64,000 nt of DNA from Alicyclobacillus sp. SO9 (GCF_016406125.1 NZ_CP066339.1:992001-1056000), one strand, 5' to 3'. Positions 8,884-17,795 are shown, counted from the stretch's first letter. The notes: generated by a model from the letters alone, not told the origin. Program-made: numbers and translations.

Positions 8884-8980
8884 TAAAGGGCATACCAACG
8901 GAAACGTTGGGGCGCAAAGCTGAGGGTCTACGGAATGGAAACCAATGGGAAACCCATTCTATGACAGTCTGGCCGCGATT
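8884..8980 (+). promoter_or_regulatory. Cyclic di-GMP-I (GEMM-I) riboswitch
   Basis: The first helix contains GGGCATACC, the hairpin CCAACG-GAAA-CGTTGG with its GNRA tetraloop, and the conserved GGCGCAAAGC. The second helix starts at GAGGGTCTACGG, has a variable hairpin (GAATGG/CCATTC) and closes with TATGACAGTCTGGCCGC. This order and these invariant blocks match the GEMM-I consensus (tetraloop hairpin, CGCAAAGC, then the G-rich strand and the AG-C-GG segment). A terminator follows at 8989 and then a chemotaxis receptor gene, a typical target. It probably links c-di-GMP level to receptor synthesis by transcription termination; whether the ligand turns the gene on or off cannot be read here. 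Confidence 0.88.
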
Positions 8981-8988
8981 GTAATGGG

Positions 8989-9014
8989 AGCGCCCTGCCT
9001 GGGGGTGCTTTTTT
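8989..9014 (+). terminator. Riboswitch expression-platform terminator
   Basis: AGCGCCC pairs with GGGTGCT (one G-U pair), followed by six T residues. It lies between the c-di-GMP aptamer and the chemotaxis gene, as expected for a transcription-attenuation switch. Confidence 0.85.
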
Positions 9015-9091
9015 ATTGCCGCTGTGTCGAGAATGGCGGGGAAAAAACTCCAGATGGAAACGACGTTTAAATAGAGATGAGGAGAAGGTTT

Positions 9092-10777
9092 ATGACACTG
9101 ACGCTTCGCAAAAAAATCATTGGCAGCTTCTTAATCGTAGCTATATTAAGTGGAATCATAGGCGTTATCTCTGTTTACTACAACCACAAGTTAGATGGAT
9201 CATACTCAAACATTACAAATCGCGCTTCTGTCATATTGAACAATGCTACCAGAATGGAATACCTGTCTGAGCATGAAGTCAGTTTACTTAGAGAACACTT
9301 TGCAACGAATGCCCCCGATGATCAAAAGGGGATTCATAGCACCGCGCAACAATTAAGCCAGTTAGTAAAGAAAACGTTGCTCCTGAATCCAACGAAAACG
9401 AGTGTCACAAAACTAAATAAACTGGCAACAATGAACCAGAAATTTGTTGCTGAGTCGGACAACGTCTTTCAAATGTCCAACTCAAAATCTGCATTACAAT
9501 ATACGATAAAAAACAACCTATTCGAATACGGTGTAAACATGCGAAATGTTGCAGCCAGTGTAGCAAAAACCACTCAAGCGAACTTGAGCCATGCCAAATT
9601 GGTAAACCATCAGATATCCCGGAAAACGAATATTGTCGTTATATCTCTTACTATAGTTTTGTTTCTGATAGCTATTGCAGCCGGTGTGATTACGTCCACA
9701 TTAATTACAACGCCGTTGCTCGCATTAATGAGAGAAACTGAAATAATGGCTGCAGGCGATTTGACACGTGATGATGTGATGATTAAGTCCAAGGATGAAG
9801 TGGGCTCTTTAGCACAAGCATTTAATAGAATGAAAAACAATTTAAGATCCATCATACAGAGCGTAAGTGAGTCCTCACAGCAGGTAGCTGCATCCGCGGA
9901 AGAACTTTCGGCAAGCTCTGATGAAACCAGTAAAGCAACAGAGCAGATCGCCGCTACCATCCAACAAGCTGCCGACGGTACTCAAAAACAGTCGCTGAAC
10001 CTTGAAGAGGGAAAGCAATCTATTCTAGAAATGACGAACGGGATTCAGCACATTGCTGAAAACACGAACAATGTAGCCATATCAGCCGAGGATGCGAACC
10101 GCAAGTCTGTGACCGGAAATGAAGCCATTCAAACCGCTGTACAACAAATGAGCTCGATTCAAAATACCGTAACAGATTTGTCCAGCGTGGTGCAGCAGTT
10201 AGGTTCGAAATCTCAGGTAATTGGTGAAATAACTGATGCCATTACCAGTATTGCCAGTCAAACTAATTTATTAGCGTTAAATGCTGCTATTGAAGCTGCT
10301 AGAGCAGGAGAAAGCGGTCGAGGATTTGCCGTAGTAGCAGATGAAGTAAGAAAATTAGCTGAAGAATCATCTAAATCTGCAGAACAAATTGCGGCATTGA
10401 TTAGGCAAATCCAAGATGGAACGAGTCAAGCGGTGTCCGTCACCGCAGCAACAGCTAGCCAGGTATCCCATGGTCTTAAGGCTGTCAATCAAGCAGGAGT
10501 ATCATTCGAGGATATTGGATTCGCAGTGAGCTCAGTGAGTGAGCAAATTCAGAATGTATCGGCCGCAACCCAACAACTTTCCGCTGGGGCCGTTCAACTC
10601 AATGATGCTGTTTCGGAGATTGCTCAAATATCCGAGGTAACTGCTTCCGGTATGCAGACAGCGTCTGCGTCTACTGAAGAACAACTCGCCGCTGCTGAAG
10701 AGATTGGTGCTTCCGCATCTTCGCTTAGAGATATGGCAGAGCAGCTACAAGAATTGATTGGGCAATTTCGTATTTGA
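9092..10777 (+). CDS. Methyl-accepting chemotaxis protein
   Basis: The start chosen is ATG 9092, seven bases after GGAG; an ATG at 9077 overlaps that site. The 561-residue product has an N-terminal membrane helix (about 8-30), an extracellular four-helix-bundle sensor (30-180), a second membrane helix (about 183-208), a HAMP linker ([19 protein letters not shown]) and a long cytoplasmic coiled coil. The conserved hairpin tip for CheA/CheW binding is visible as [20 protein letters not shown] followed by [18 protein letters not shown]. The ligand is unknown because this sensor type is variable. Expression appears to be set by the upstream c-di-GMP riboswitch. A 12-bp tandem repeat begins at its stop codon. 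Confidence 0.95.
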   Translation: MTLTLRKKIIGSFLIVAILSGIIGVISVYYNHKLDGSYSNITNRASVILNNATRMEYLSEHEVSLLREHFATNAPDDQKGIHSTAQQLSQLVKKTLLLNPTKTSVTKLNKLATMNQKFVAESDNVFQMSNSKSALQYTIKNNLFEYGVNMRNVAASVAKTTQANLSHAKLVNHQISRKTNIVVISLTIVLFLIAIAAGVITSTLITTPLLALMRETEIMAAGDLTRDDVMIKSKDEVGSLAQAFNRMKNNLRSIIQSVSESSQQVAASAEELSASSDETSKATEQIAATIQQAADGTQKQSLNLEEGKQSILEMTNGIQHIAENTNNVAISAEDANRKSVTGNEAIQTAVQQMSSIQNTVTDLSSVVQQLGSKSQVIGEITDAITSIASQTNLLALNAAIEAARAGESGRGFAVVADEVRKLAEESSKSAEQIAALIRQIQDGTSQAVSVTAATASQVSHGLKAVNQAGVSFEDIGFAVSSVSEQIQNVSAATQQLSAGAVQLNDAVSEIAQISEVTASGMQTASASTEEQLAAAEEIGASASSLRDMAEQLQELIGQFRI

Positions 10778-10830
10778 GAACGTATTAGAGAACGTATTAG
10801 AGAACGTATTAGAGAACGTATTAGAGAACT
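10776..10830 (+). repeat. 12-bp tandem repeat, four copies plus a partial
   Basis: The unit GAGAACGTATTA occurs four times without change (10776-10823) and continues for seven more bases. It overlaps the last two bases of the chemotaxis gene stop codon, so the repeat may have grown from the gene end by slippage. As the unit is a multiple of three, copy changes would not shift a frame. Confidence 0.95.
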
Positions 10831-10911
10831 ATCCACTCAGAATTAGTGGGTTAACTTTAGATATGAGGTCCGAAGCCATGCCAAACGGACACATCCTCCG
10901 GTCAAAATGAA

Positions 10912-10939
10912 AACCGGCTGCCTTGCGTTACAGCCGGTT
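10912..10939 (-). terminator. Terminator of the GyrI-like gene, possibly bidirectional
   Basis: A 9-bp perfect stem (AACCGGCTG/CAGCCGGTT) with a 10-base loop. On the minus strand it is followed by TTTTCATTTT, fitting the gene that ends at 11002. It may also stop the chemotaxis gene. Confidence 0.75.
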
Positions 10940-11001
10940 GATTCTGGTTTGTTGCGGCATTGTTGTTACTTGGCTCCTTAGCGTTTGCCGACCTTTAGGT
11001 C

Positions 11002-11481
11002 TCATTGGGCTACAACCGGGATCCACATTTCACCAACGACAAGGTCATCCTGTCGTCCCGTCACAACGATTGTGTTTGGGCCACCCACATAGGCGTAGTT
11101 TTTGATTTCTGCCAAGGCTTGACCAAAGGCAATACCGGAAAGCGTATTATTTAATTCAGCAGCTGTCTCTGATTCTCCTTTAACAACTAGGTATTGCCCT
11201 TGTGGAAATTGAATAATTCTTGCGCCTTCTGGTGCAGATGACGTTGTCATGACACCAGCGTAATGCATCATCTTGCCATTCACCGCTTCATTGACAGCAA
11301 AAATGTAATCATTTGAGGCAATGGCTCTTAAACTCTCCAGTGTGCCATCTTGATCTGCGGCCTGCCAAAAATCCGCTTTTTCCTTGTTTAAACCAGCAAA
11401 GTCTGTGTAGTGACTCTTTAGCTCAGTTCCCAGTCCTACAACGGTGAAGCTGTCTTTTTCCTCTAAGGCATAATTGGCCAT
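11002..11481 (-). CDS. GyrI-like small-molecule-binding domain protein
   Basis: The start is ATG 11481 (minus) behind AAAGGACG. The 159-residue protein matches the stand-alone AraC-type effector-binding (GyrI-like, SRPBCC-related) fold: an opening strand SFTVVGLGTELKSHY, a central FAVNEAV region, and GARIIQFPQGQYLVVKGES before the last helix. Single-domain members bind hydrophobic or cationic small molecules or act as hydrolases; the ligand is unknown. It is divergent from a WYL-domain regulator with a 109-bp shared region, so that regulator probably controls it (inference). Confidence 0.82.
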   Translation of the reverse strand: MANYALEEKDSFTVVGLGTELKSHYTDFAGLNKEKADFWQAADQDGTLESLRAIASNDYIFAVNEAVNGKMMHYAGVMTTSSAPEGARIIQFPQGQYLVVKGESETAAELNNTLSGIAFGQALAEIKNYAYVGGPNTIVVTGRQDDLVVGEMWIPVVAQ

Positions 11482-11590
11482 CGTTACAATCGTCCTTTCC
11501 GTTTGTATATCAAATGTCTTGTCTTCTTCATTTGATGGGTATAGGATAACCTTAAATTATGTCAGAAAACGATACTGTTTAGGAGTTCTG

Positions 11591-12544
11591 ATGAAAAAAG
11601 TCGAACGTATCAATACCATCATGCGGTACATCAATAACCGGGCCCGCTTTACAATTTCTGAAATCATGCGGGAGTTTGACATCTCTCGCTCGACAGCCAT
11701 ACGAGATATCAAAGAGATTGAGGCCATGGGAATGCCGCTTATCGCCGAAGTTGGGAGGGATGGGGGTTATCTTGTCATGTGCAATTCCGTCCTCCCAGAT
11801 GTTCGCTTTACCAACGATGAGATGAAAGCTCTTTTTATTGCGTTCATGGCTACAAGAAATCAACAACTTCCTTATCTGAAGAGTCGACAGTCTTTAGCCG
11901 AAAAGCTGCTCGGCCTAATTTCAGAAAACCAGCAGGATGAGCTTGTTTTGTTAAATGAGATCTTGGTCTTTGAAGGGACCAACCCGCATGACCCGGATTT
12001 GCTTGAACTCTCAGACCTTCCCCATCCCATACTAGAGAAGTTAATCCAAGCCCTGCTTTGGGACCGGCGCTTACTGATTAGCATCCAAGAAGGGAAGCTG
12101 ACAAAATCCTATTCAATTTATGTATTGCATCTTTTTCGTGAAAAGAGTCTGTGGCTGATTGAAGGTTTCGATATAGCGGCTGCAAAAAAGGAACTTTTTT
12201 ACGTCGATCACCTCACAAGTGTCGAACCCTATCCGACGAAGAGGCCGTTGAGCAAGAAAGAGATTTTAGAAGAACTCAGTCGCCAAAAAGATGTCATTAA
12301 CCTCGTTATTGACCTTGGTCCAAAGGCCATTGCTCAGTTCAAAAAATACCATCCGTTAACTGCGTCTCTCTCCTACACGAATCCTTATCAAACAACGGCG
12401 GTTCTAAAGACTTTCGTGAATGTTCAGAATCCCGAAGAATTAGAAGAAATAATAAGTTGGTTACTCTTTTTAGGTCAGGATGTCAAGGTCAGAACGATAC
12501 CTGAAGAGGTCATTCAAGGACTGGAAGAGAGAGTGTATTTATGA
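11591..12544 (+). CDS. YafY-type HTH and WYL-domain transcriptional regulator
   Basis: The start is ATG 11591 behind TAGGAG; an in-frame upstream ATG at 11474 has no ribosome-binding site and would run through the divergent promoter region. The 317-residue product has an N-terminal DeoR-type helix-turn-helix (ARFTISEIMREFDISRSTAI, about 17-36) with the wing-like GRDGGYLV, and a WYL ligand-sensing domain (about 150-240, LWLIEGFD in place of the WYL strand). A C-terminal WCX extension follows. The divergent GyrI-like gene is the likely target. Confidence 0.9.
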   Translation: MKKVERINTIMRYINNRARFTISEIMREFDISRSTAIRDIKEIEAMGMPLIAEVGRDGGYLVMCNSVLPDVRFTNDEMKALFIAFMATRNQQLPYLKSRQSLAEKLLGLISENQQDELVLLNEILVFEGTNPHDPDLLELSDLPHPILEKLIQALLWDRRLLISIQEGKLTKSYSIYVLHLFREKSLWLIEGFDIAAAKKELFYVDHLTSVEPYPTKRPLSKKEILEELSRQKDVINLVIDLGPKAIAQFKKYHPLTASLSYTNPYQTTAVLKTFVNVQNPEELEEIISWLLFLGQDVKVRTIPEEVIQGLEERVYL

Positions 12545-12577
12545 CTAGGTTGCAGTGCTCTGGAAGCGGCACGCGTG

Positions 12578-13147
12578 CTAGTAATACAAGTGTGTAAAGA
12601 CACCAATCGACTTTAAGTCTTTTGGGATTAAGTTATGAATTGAGCTATATACGATATCTACCTTGTCATGAGGTATAGCACCATCGACAGTGTTTTTTGA
12701 TAGGACTGTATATATTTCTTGAACAAGTTTCTTTGCTTGGTTTGGCGTAATAGTTACAACTGTTTTATCATTGGTTCCTACTAGAAACTTCATATTATTT
12801 CCAACTAGAGCCATAGCTACATATGAGACAAAAGAAGCGTCTTGCTGAATGAGTTGGGCATTTTTCTGGTTATGAGCCGCGGCCTGTAGATAAAGGTTTT
12901 CTAACCCGTTAGCTGCATAGCTCATATTCACAGAAGCACGTTGATAACCAGGAAAACGGAACCCGCCTCCATCTGCAAGATATACATGAGATATGAGATG
13001 ATTATATAGACTATGCGTGTACTGATGTTGTCGATTGATTCTCTTTAGAAAAACAGTGTTTAGAATGAGAGAAGTGACGAATCCAATAGATAGAATTAGG
13101 AAAACAGTATTAGCTAAGCGTTTGCGAAGGATGGGCCATCTTCCTCT
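12578..13147 (-). pseudogene. Membrane-anchored protein lacking a usable start
   Basis: The minus frame from 13147 to the stop at 12578 is open for 189 codons and reads like one protein: a basic head (LRKRLANT), a membrane helix (VFLILSIGFVTSLILNTVFL), a short linker with DGGGFRFPGYQRASV, and a soluble helical domain (about 60-185). The only good start codon, ATG at 13139-13137 behind GAGAGGAAG, is one base out of frame with it. A GTG at 12931 would give a 117-residue product without the membrane anchor. Probably one indel has broken the 5' end, or there is a sequence error. The function is unknown. Confidence 0.6.
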
Positions 13148-13210
13148 CTAAAAGGTTAGCTCTACTCTATTCATATTGCGATAAGGGCTGCAATTGCAAA
13201 CGGGATCGAT

Positions 13211-13232
13211 CGTGTTAGCAGGGAGGCTAACA
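13211..13232 (+). other. 8-bp inverted repeat hairpin
   Basis: GTGTTAGC, loop AGGGAG, GCTAACAC, followed by a C/T-rich stretch. It is 167 bases before the flavin reductase gene and could be an attenuator or an old terminator. The rest of 13150-13398 shows no gene. Confidence 0.5.
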
Positions 13233-13398
13233 CAGGTCTCGCTTTTCTTCAAACGTAACACTACCTGTCAAGAGTACGCTCAAAATTCTCGTCTCTGGCC
13301 GTCACCTGACTTACATACATCATTCGATGATGGTCGAGTGCTCCGTCAATTAGAATGGATGTGGGACAGGAGAAAGGATTTGGAGGCGATTAAACAAA

Positions 13399-14019
13399 AT
13401 GACACGTGGTATCGATGAACTCACGGAAACTCGGATTATCTCTCCGAAAATACTGTACTTTGGAACACCGGTAGTGCTGCTAACAACGCTGAATGAGGAC
13501 GGTTCAAGCAACATTACACCTATGTCGTCAGCATGGGCCTTGGGCAACTCTATTGTTCTTGGACTTGGTGCAGGCGGACATGGCTTTGCAAATTTGCGCA
13601 GGCATGGGGAATGTGTTGTTAATGTCCCCAGCCCAGAATCATGGAAGAAAGTAGAATCGCTCGCGCCGTTGACCGGTGCCAATCCGGTTCCTGAACACAA
13701 GCGAAAGGTATTCCGATACGAGAAAAACAAATTTAGCGTGTCTGGTCTTACAGTAGTTCAATCTCACCGAGTGCTACCTAGTCGGATTGATGAATGTCCG
13801 TTGCAAATTGAGGCAAAGGTTAGAGATATTCGTCTGACAGGAGAAGCTGCACGCTTTGGTATTATTGAAGTGGAAGCGCTGACTGTGCACGCACACGAAG
13901 ACATTGTACTGGACGACTCTCACATCAATACCGCAGCTTGGAGCCCGCTCATTTATAACTTTCGCCATTATTTTGGGCTTGGCGAAGAACTTGGAAAAAC
14001 GTTCCGAGCAGAAGCATAG
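13399..14019 (+). CDS. Flavin reductase-like FMN-binding protein
   Basis: The start is ATG 13399, after GGAGG at a rather long spacing. The 206-residue protein has the split-barrel FMN-binding fold of flavin reductases (DIM6/NTAB class): YFGTPVVLLTTLNEDGSSNI at the head, PMSSAWALG, then GLGAGGHGFANLRRHGECVVN. Such proteins reduce FMN or bind it as oxidoreductases, often beside a monooxygenase. The following gene is a small antibiotic-biosynthesis-type monooxygenase 29 bases on, so the two are likely co-transcribed. The physiological substrate is not evident. Confidence 0.88.
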   Translation: MTRGIDELTETRIISPKILYFGTPVVLLTTLNEDGSSNITPMSSAWALGNSIVLGLGAGGHGFANLRRHGECVVNVPSPESWKKVESLAPLTGANPVPEHKRKVFRYEKNKFSVSGLTVVQSHRVLPSRIDECPLQIEAKVRDIRLTGEAARFGIIEVEALTVHAHEDIVLDDSHINTAAWSPLIYNFRHYFGLGEELGKTFRAEA

Positions 14020-14048
14020 GTCGTTGTTTGAATACGAGGAGGAAAGTA

Positions 14049-14375
14049 ATGAAAGAGATTGCACATACGCCAAAACCACCGTATTTTGCCGTAATCTTTA
14101 CATCGAAACGAACAGATTTTGAGGATGAATACGCCGATGTGGCGGAGGAGATGTTTCGGCTGGCTTCCATTCAACCAGGATTCCTAGGTGTGGAGAGCGC
14201 TGACGACGGGTTAGGAATAACGGTATCGTATTGGGCGTCTCTTGAGGCAATTCAAGCGTGGAAACGAAATGAGCGACACATGATGGCCCAAGATAGAGGA
14301 AGGGCTGATTGGTATCGCGAATACAAAACAAGGGTGTGCAAAGTCGAAAGAGACTATGAGTATGAGGCTGATTGA
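14049..14375 (+). CDS. Antibiotic biosynthesis monooxygenase (ABM) domain protein
   Basis: The start is ATG 14049 behind GAGGAGGAAAG. The 108-residue product has the ferredoxin-like dimeric alpha/beta barrel of ABM proteins: YFAVIFTSKR strand, a helix with MFRLASIQPGFLGVESA, GITVSYWASLEAIQAWKRN, then HMMAQDRGRADWYREYKTRV. Members are cofactor-free monooxygenases or simple stress proteins (YgiN/HmoB-like). It is in an apparent operon with the flavin reductase-like gene. Confidence 0.85.
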   Translation: MKEIAHTPKPPYFAVIFTSKRTDFEDEYADVAEEMFRLASIQPGFLGVESADDGLGITVSYWASLEAIQAWKRNERHMMAQDRGRADWYREYKTRVCKVERDYEYEAD

Positions 14376-14458
14376 ATGCTTACATTGAGATGACTGTGTG
14401 AGTTTGGGTAAGTAACGTGCCAAATTTAGGCTGGGTCTTGGTTCAAGGAGAGATGTAG

Positions 14459-15025
14459 ATGGTTCCTAAATTGTATGCGGCTTGGCTTACAGTCATTTCT
14501 AGTTCCGTGCTCAGCGGTTGCTCGATGATATCAAACCATCAGCCGCGACAGAGCAACTATGCAGTATCGTTTTCAATCGACAATACCGCGCCGTTCCTTC
14601 GTGGAGTGAAGGGGGAATATCAGACTCAGTTCGACGTGAATGTATCCAATTGGAGTCAAAATTATGATAAGAAGAGTTGTGAGGTATTCCTCATTGTAAC
14701 AGACAAAAATCATGTTCCAGTTACTGATTTGGAAACGAATAGCCCTAATCAGTTCTCATACGGTGGCTGGTTCAATCGCAATGCGGAAAATCCTGTTTTG
14801 GAATCTTTGGGACTACAGCCATTTCCGACTCATGCAACCGTAAACAACTGGTTCAACGTGGGAAACACCTCGCAAGCTGCCTCAAAATTCATCGCACGCA
14901 CGAATCAACCAGTCCCGCGTAAGGATTGGCGGTTCGTTATCATGGGATTACGCGGCAATCGCCGTGGAGGAAAAGTTTTGTGGACGAAAGTTGTGCCACC
15001 TTCCAACGTGGCTATTCCAAGATAG
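14459..15025 (+). CDS. Putative lipoprotein, unknown function
   Basis: The start is ATG 14459 behind AAGGAGAG. The 188-residue precursor has a hydrophobic N-terminus ending in the lipobox SVLSGC, so it should be a membrane-anchored outer-face lipoprotein. The mature part contains SFSIDNTAPFLRG and a WTKVVPPSN segment near the C-terminus and looks beta-rich. I recognise no domain. It stands alone between the ABM gene and the GNAT-TetR pair. Confidence 0.72.
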   Translation: MVPKLYAAWLTVISSSVLSGCSMISNHQPRQSNYAVSFSIDNTAPFLRGVKGEYQTQFDVNVSNWSQNYDKKSCEVFLIVTDKNHVPVTDLETNSPNQFSYGGWFNRNAENPVLESLGLQPFPTHATVNNWFNVGNTSQAASKFIARTNQPVPRKDWRFVIMGLRGNRRGGKVLWTKVVPPSNVAIPR

Positions 15026-15273
15026 CTGGTATCAGCAGGTTGAGTGGCCCGATTAGCCTGCTGTCATTGGTTAAGTCGAGGTGGAGCATAATAATACAAA
15101 TGTTTTCTTTATTAATCAGCTACCGTTATAGTTAAAAAAGACCGACTAGTCGGTTTTGATTGTGCCATAGAGACTTTCGCCGTAATGGACATCGCAGCGG
15201 GTCGATGGAGCAATTCAGTGGACTTGTGCCCAAAGTTGTGAGTGGCGGAAGCTTAACGAGAGGAGAGGGACAC

Positions 15274-16158
15274 GTGCAGATTACGAGAATGAGTGAGTGT
15301 TCGTTGAACACTGCACTGGAAGTATGGAACATGGGGTTCAAGGGGTACTTTGTGAATGTGACCATGACGCTTACTCAGTTCGTTAAAAGGGTAGCAAATG
15401 ATGGATTATCTCCTGAACATTCGCTGATTGCATGGGTCGATGGAAAACCCATAGGATGCATCTTCACCGGAGTTCGAGACATTTCTGGTAAACGAATTGC
15501 CTGGAACGGAGGAACAGCTGTCGTTCCTGAGCATCGAGGACAGGGTGTTGGACAGCGTATGATGCAAGCGTGTCTGGACGTATATCGTGAACTTGACGTT
15601 GACGTTGCCTATTTGGAAGCGCTCGTTCAAAATGCCCCAGCAATCAGGTTATATCAGCAGTCTGGATATAAGATTGTCAATACCGTAGCTCTTCTAGTTC
15701 GCAATGGGCCATTATCCGCTCGGGCTTTTGAAGGTGAAACTGGGTCGTGGAGAACGGTGAAATCCGGATTACCGCATGAAGTCATGTCATTACCTTTTTA
15801 TCAACCATTTAGTACTTGGCAGACGCAGTGGCAAAGTCTAGCTGGGGGTGAGTCTTTAATCCTTTATGACAATGAGGCGACGCCCATAGCTTATGCCTTA
15901 TACAAACGTACACCAGACGAAAGCGGCATAACGAAGTCAATTGTCTTATACCAATGTGAAACAATTCCTAGCTTGCAAAACAAAACAAGTGCTCTTAGGC
16001 GGTTGTTGCACGATGTGTATGTCCAGCACGAATTAGACTGCATGCGAATGGCAGTAAACATTCCAGTCTCGAACCGCGAAGTCATTGGGATACTCGAGGG
16101 AGAAGGATTTACGATATCAGAGCAGCAGGTAAGTATGATGCGTCAGATGAAGAGGTGA
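15274..16158 (+). CDS. GNAT-family N-acetyltransferase
   Basis: The start is GTG 15274 behind GAGGAGAGGG; longer in-frame starts lack such a site. The 294-residue product carries a GNAT domain in its first half, with the acetyl-CoA motif A VVPEHRGQGVGQRMM and motif B NAPAIRLYQQSGYKI. The second half (about 160-290) looks like a degenerate second GNAT copy with no clear acetyl-CoA loop. The gene ends six bases before a TetR gene, so the two are co-transcribed and the regulator probably senses the acceptor substrate or its product. The substrate is unknown. Confidence 0.88.
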   Translation: MQITRMSECSLNTALEVWNMGFKGYFVNVTMTLTQFVKRVANDGLSPEHSLIAWVDGKPIGCIFTGVRDISGKRIAWNGGTAVVPEHRGQGVGQRMMQACLDVYRELDVDVAYLEALVQNAPAIRLYQQSGYKIVNTVALLVRNGPLSARAFEGETGSWRTVKSGLPHEVMSLPFYQPFSTWQTQWQSLAGGESLILYDNEATPIAYALYKRTPDESGITKSIVLYQCETIPSLQNKTSALRRLLHDVYVQHELDCMRMAVNIPVSNREVIGILEGEGFTISEQQVSMMRQMKR

Positions 16159-16164
16159 TGGAAC

Positions 16165-16785
16165 TTGGCACCAAAGGTCACAAAAGAGTACCGTGATGAG
16201 CGAAGGTCGGAACTGCTTAAAAGTGCACTGCAATGTTTCTCGGACAATAGTTATGCGAACACTACTATAGATGACATTGTTCGCTTGACAGGCGTATCGA
16301 AAGGTATGTTTTACACGTATTTTTCAAGCAAAGAGGAAGTATTTCTTGCTCTCGTTATGGAGCGAACTGAACGTTTTCTCGAGCAAATTGAATCAGTATT
16401 TTCTGCAATGCCCAATGCTTGGGATAGACTTCGATATTTATTGGAAGTGTATCGTGAACCGTTGCGTTATGACCAACGTCAATGGATCTCTGTCTTTCTT
16501 GAGTTCTTTTTGTCCACTTCCCGTAATGAATCTAGAATGGATTTTATGCAACGAAGATACAATCGGTTGATCAAGCTTTTAGAAAACACAGTAAATGAAG
16601 GGAAGGCTACTGGGGAATTCCGTCACGATGTCGATTCAACAGCAGTTTCTACATTGTACTGGGCCTTATGTGACGGGCTGCACTTGCACCGTTCGCAACT
16701 GACGCAATTGGAGGACAATGATGAAGTCTACCGTACAGCCATTGACATGATGCATAGGTTTGTAACAAACGCCCCAATGAGTTGA
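16165..16785 (+). CDS. TetR-family transcriptional regulator
   Basis: The start is TTG 16165 behind AGAGGTGATGG. The 206-residue product has a standard N-terminal TetR helix-turn-helix: TTIDDIVRLTGVSKGMFYTY followed by FSSKEEVFLALV. The C-terminal ligand/dimer domain (about 60-200) is not assigned to a ligand class. It directly follows the GNAT gene and likely autoregulates the pair. A strong terminator follows. Confidence 0.92.
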   Translation: MAPKVTKEYRDERRSELLKSALQCFSDNSYANTTIDDIVRLTGVSKGMFYTYFSSKEEVFLALVMERTERFLEQIESVFSAMPNAWDRLRYLLEVYREPLRYDQRQWISVFLEFFLSTSRNESRMDFMQRRYNRLIKLLENTVNEGKATGEFRHDVDSTAVSTLYWALCDGLHLHRSQLTQLEDNDEVYRTAIDMMHRFVTNAPMS

Positions 16786-16829
16786 AATACTTATTCTCTG
16801 TGTTTAGAGGGCCATTAAGTGGGGGATAT

Positions 16830-16869
16830 GACCACAGTCAATTTTTCGTTGACTGTGGTCATTTTTATT
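16830..16869 (+). terminator. Rho-independent terminator
   Basis: A perfect 12-bp stem GACCACAGTCAA/TTGACTGTGGTC with loop TTTTTCG is followed by ATTTTTATT. It ends the GNAT-TetR operon. Confidence 0.95.
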
Positions 16870-17000
16870 CATTAGGGCGGCTGAATAAGTCAAGCAGCGG
16901 ACCTATCCTAAGATGAGTTTGATTCCTGAGGACATATATCAGAGAAGACAAAGTACAATTTATGCGGAAAGTCACACGAATGACGAAATTGTGGTTCGTA

Positions 17001-17020
17001 ACTGTGATTCAGATCACAGT
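17001..17020. promoter_or_regulatory. FNR/CRP-family operator palindrome
   Basis: ACTGTGAT-TCAG-ATCACAGT has perfect 8-bp arms and contains the consensus TGTGA-N6-TCACA used by FNR and CRP relatives, including Bacillus Fnr. The centre lies about 147 bases before the PAS gene start. A -10-like AAAATA/TATGTAAAAT at 17041-17054 would put the site near -41, the position of a class II activator. The gene may thus respond to oxygen or redox state (inference). Confidence 0.75.
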
Positions 17021-17157
17021 CACACATACGCTAGAGGCGCAAAATATGTAAAATCCAGTAGAATTCTTTGGGGCGTTTGGCCAACTGGATGCAGGTATCT
17101 TTGCAGTGAGTTGAAAATCCTATGTGGATTATTCTTTCTCGTAAAGGGGAGTTACAA

Positions 17158-17637
17158 ATGACTCAAGAAAAATTGTCAGACTTAATTAGTCCTGAAGCTG
17201 TGATTAATTTTGAAACTGGTGCGATAAAAGCCAGCACTTTGGATTCCATTATCAAACTTCTGCCATTTGAAATGGGCTTTTGCGATGCTAACGATATTTT
17301 TCGCTGGTATTCCGACAATCCCAACCGTGTCCATAGTCGCCGAAAAGAAGCGATTGGCCGGCCCGTGCTTGAGCTTCATCCAAGAGTGGCCAATTACGTT
17401 GAAAAATTGTTAAATGATTTTCGCTCAGGAAAACGCGATGAATGGGAATTTTGGTTCCCAAAACGTTCTGGAGAATCTGGTCAAATCTATCAAAAGTTCA
17501 TGGCTGTTCGCGATGAAAACGGGAAATACCTTGGTTGTATGGATGTGACCGTCAATATCAATCTCTTTCAAGGAAAAGACGGAAAACACACTCCTGAGAC
17601 GATTGAGGAATTTAAAGCTGTTGAAATGGAATGGTAA
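17158..17637 (+). CDS. PAS-domain protein
   Basis: The start is ATG 17158 behind AAGGGGAG. The 159-residue product is nearly all one PAS domain like the one at the C-terminus of DUF438 proteins: LLPFEMGFCDANDIFRWYSD, then GRPVLELHPRVANYVEKLL, FRSGKRDEWEFWF and FMAVRDENGKYLGCMDVT. No output domain is attached, so it may act as a small sensor or a partner subunit. DUF438-type PAS domains are often linked to anaerobic or heme/redox sensing, which fits the FNR-type palindrome upstream. Confidence 0.88.
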   Translation: MTQEKLSDLISPEAVINFETGAIKASTLDSIIKLLPFEMGFCDANDIFRWYSDNPNRVHSRRKEAIGRPVLELHPRVANYVEKLLNDFRSGKRDEWEFWFPKRSGESGQIYQKFMAVRDENGKYLGCMDVTVNINLFQGKDGKHTPETIEEFKAVEMEW

Positions 17638-17738
17638 ACAATCCGGATTAACCTATAAACGACTTCTTCGACTGATATCATCTGACTAAGTAAAACTTGA
17701 CCCCTGACTCCATCGTGTGGGTGATGATACGCGCTTGT

Positions 17739-17765
17739 ACCCGTTGGCACTTGCGGCCAACGGGT
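17739..17765. terminator. Bidirectional terminator hairpin
   Basis: A 10-bp perfect stem ACCCGTTGGC/GCCAACGGGT with a 7-base loop lies between convergent genes. T-runs are weak on both sides. Confidence 0.6.
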
Positions 17766-17795
17766 GTTCTGCGTTTGAATATCAATTCATATGGG

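Noticed and set aside
13194-13418. 74-codon frame before the flavin reductase
   Set aside because: Overlaps a hairpin and the start of a clear gene; no site or motif.
16913-17161. 82-codon frame before the PAS gene
   Set aside because: It spans the FNR/CRP palindrome and promoter region and overlaps the PAS gene start in another frame.
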